In this document: piece after piece, positions 55,451 to 64,000 of the stretch
Layout: each line of letters begins with the position of its first letter
How positions within the stretch are numbered: position 1 is the stretch's first letter
Assembly: GCA_019059635.1 (NCBI GenBank)
Contig: JAGVRJ010000005.1
Location: 992,001-1,056,000 of the forward strand
DNA from: Proales similis
Lineage: Eukaryota; Rotifera; Eurotatoria; Ploima; Proalidae
DNA length: 64,000 nucleotides
Direction of reading: 5' to 3'
The notes under the pieces: model-generated
Database searches by the model: none
Told to the model about the DNA's origin: nothing
The model's input: only the letters and a program-made list of their open reading frames with translations
Position numbers and translations under genes: made by a program

Positions 55451-56252
55451 TCAAAATGTGTTCAAGAAGCCTGTGCTTATGAGCTTGTCGGCCAAAGTTC
55501 CCAATCCTTCGCTGGCCGAGTTCACTATGTATGGGGGTAGTTCATTGAGTTGGCCCGTGTTTATAGAGGTCAGGGCAAACGCCATCCTCTCCTTCTCTTC
55601 TTCACTCATTTCCATTATCTTTCCAAACTCTTTGATGTTTGAAGCAACTAAAAGCGCCGTTTTAATCAGCATTAGATCTAAATCAGTCCAAGTAGGAGCG
55701 GCCTGCTCTGCATACCTGATAGAGTGATGGAAATCAGATTAATCGCTTTTTCGTGTGGCAGAACGGTGAACATGGCCGCTGCTTTGTTGCCAAACATGTA
55801 CCGGATGAATTTATCGCCGTAGTTCTGAAACTGGGCATTCAAGAAACGAATGATCGTGTCTTTGGGCGGTCTCTTGGCTGGATATGCCAAACAGAGGGCG
55901 AATTTAGAAAGAATTTCAAGCTGTAACCCAAGAGTGTAACTTACCGGCCACACACAAAGCCGGATTCTCGTCATAGCCGTCAGGACAGTCGCCAGGCTGG
56001 CCGTCGCAAAGGAACTGCAATGAGATGCAAGTATTAGAGCCTGGACATAGGAAAGGCTCGGATGGGTCCACACATCCTCCTTCTTTGTGCATTTAACGTT
56101 GATGAAGAGAAACTAGAGAGCCAAACAAAAATGGCCAATCGACTACCTTTGGTTTGGGTTCTCTTGCTCCATCCATAAACCATGGGAAATGAGATTTGGC
56201 CGTGAGCGAGCGACAGGACGCTCAACAACGAAATAGCAAACACAAAACGCAT
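55451..56252 (-). CDS. Prohormone-4/ITG-like neuropeptide precursor with LDLa domain
   Basis: Four exons (56147-56252, 55945-56082, 55716-55877, 55451-55677) join to 210 residues. Signal peptide MRFVFAISLLSVLSLAHG; then a short peptide QISFPMVYGWS followed by the dibasic site KR. An LDL-receptor class A module with six cysteines follows (GGCVDPSEPFLCPG...CISLQFLCDG...DCPDGYDENPALC), then AKRPPKDTIIRFLN and a helical C-terminal domain ending in LADKLISTGFLNTF. The order signal peptide, short peptide, LDLa, AKRPP and helical tail matches arthropod prohormone-4 (ITG-like) precursors from memory. The candidate mature peptide differs from the ITG sequence of insects. Its receptor is, to my knowledge, unassigned. 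The splice at 56146/56083 skips an in-frame stop and restores GGC before VDP. Confidence 0.85.

Positions 56253-64000
<7,748 letters not shown>

Overview
The window is nuclear DNA of a small-genome animal. Most genes are animal orthologues cut by very short spliceosomal introns (mostly about 50-110 bp, GT-AG with weak polypyrimidine tracts, two GC-AG), with AATAAA signals close to the stop codons. A prohormone-4/ITG-like neuropeptide precursor, a DUF7042-7045-type secreted protein and a short peptidoglycan recognition protein point to an arthropod. The mix of intronless and intron-rich genes and the compact spacing suggest a mite or another miniaturised arthropod; that placement is inference. 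I see no transposon, virus, CRISPR array or bacterial segment.

Layout, left to right. 1-3038 (-) is the ectodomain of a protocadherin that runs off the left edge, followed by a 7.3 kb non-coding stretch. 10.4-21.2 kb holds an MFSD8/CLN7-like transporter, GnT-I (Mgat1), a secreted DUF7042-7045 protein, a BACURD-type KCTD protein, DPH1 and FRG1. 21.3-30.2 kb holds DCAF5, an ERG-type potassium channel without a PAS domain, SCO1, an unresolved short gene and COMMD4. 30.3-34.1 kb is a run of small plus-strand genes: MED22, VPS25 and three tandem MDP-1 phosphatases. tRNA-Pro(CGG), a zinc-amidase-type PGRP, an SH3 protein and a rhodopsin-family GPCR follow, with two further non-coding blocks of more than 2 kb. 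42.8-52.2 kb holds SEL1L/Hrd3, a head-to-head pair of claudin-like proteins, RPE, katanin p60 and a BTB-Kelch protein. 53.0-64.0 kb holds a calcitonin/DH31-type class B GPCR, a convergent prohormone-4-like neuropeptide gene, and most of an EML5/6 orthologue that runs off the right edge.

This is ordinary animal chromosome rather than an operon-like system. Several neighbours probably share regulatory DNA: FRG1/DCAF5, COMMD4/MED22 and the claudin-like pair are divergent with 111-301 bp between start codons. KCTD/DPH1 and DCAF5/ERG are convergent with gaps under 70 bp, so their 3' ends probably overlap. For multi-exon genes I worked out exon limits by hand from splice sites, reading frame and remembered family sequence; every junction keeps frame.
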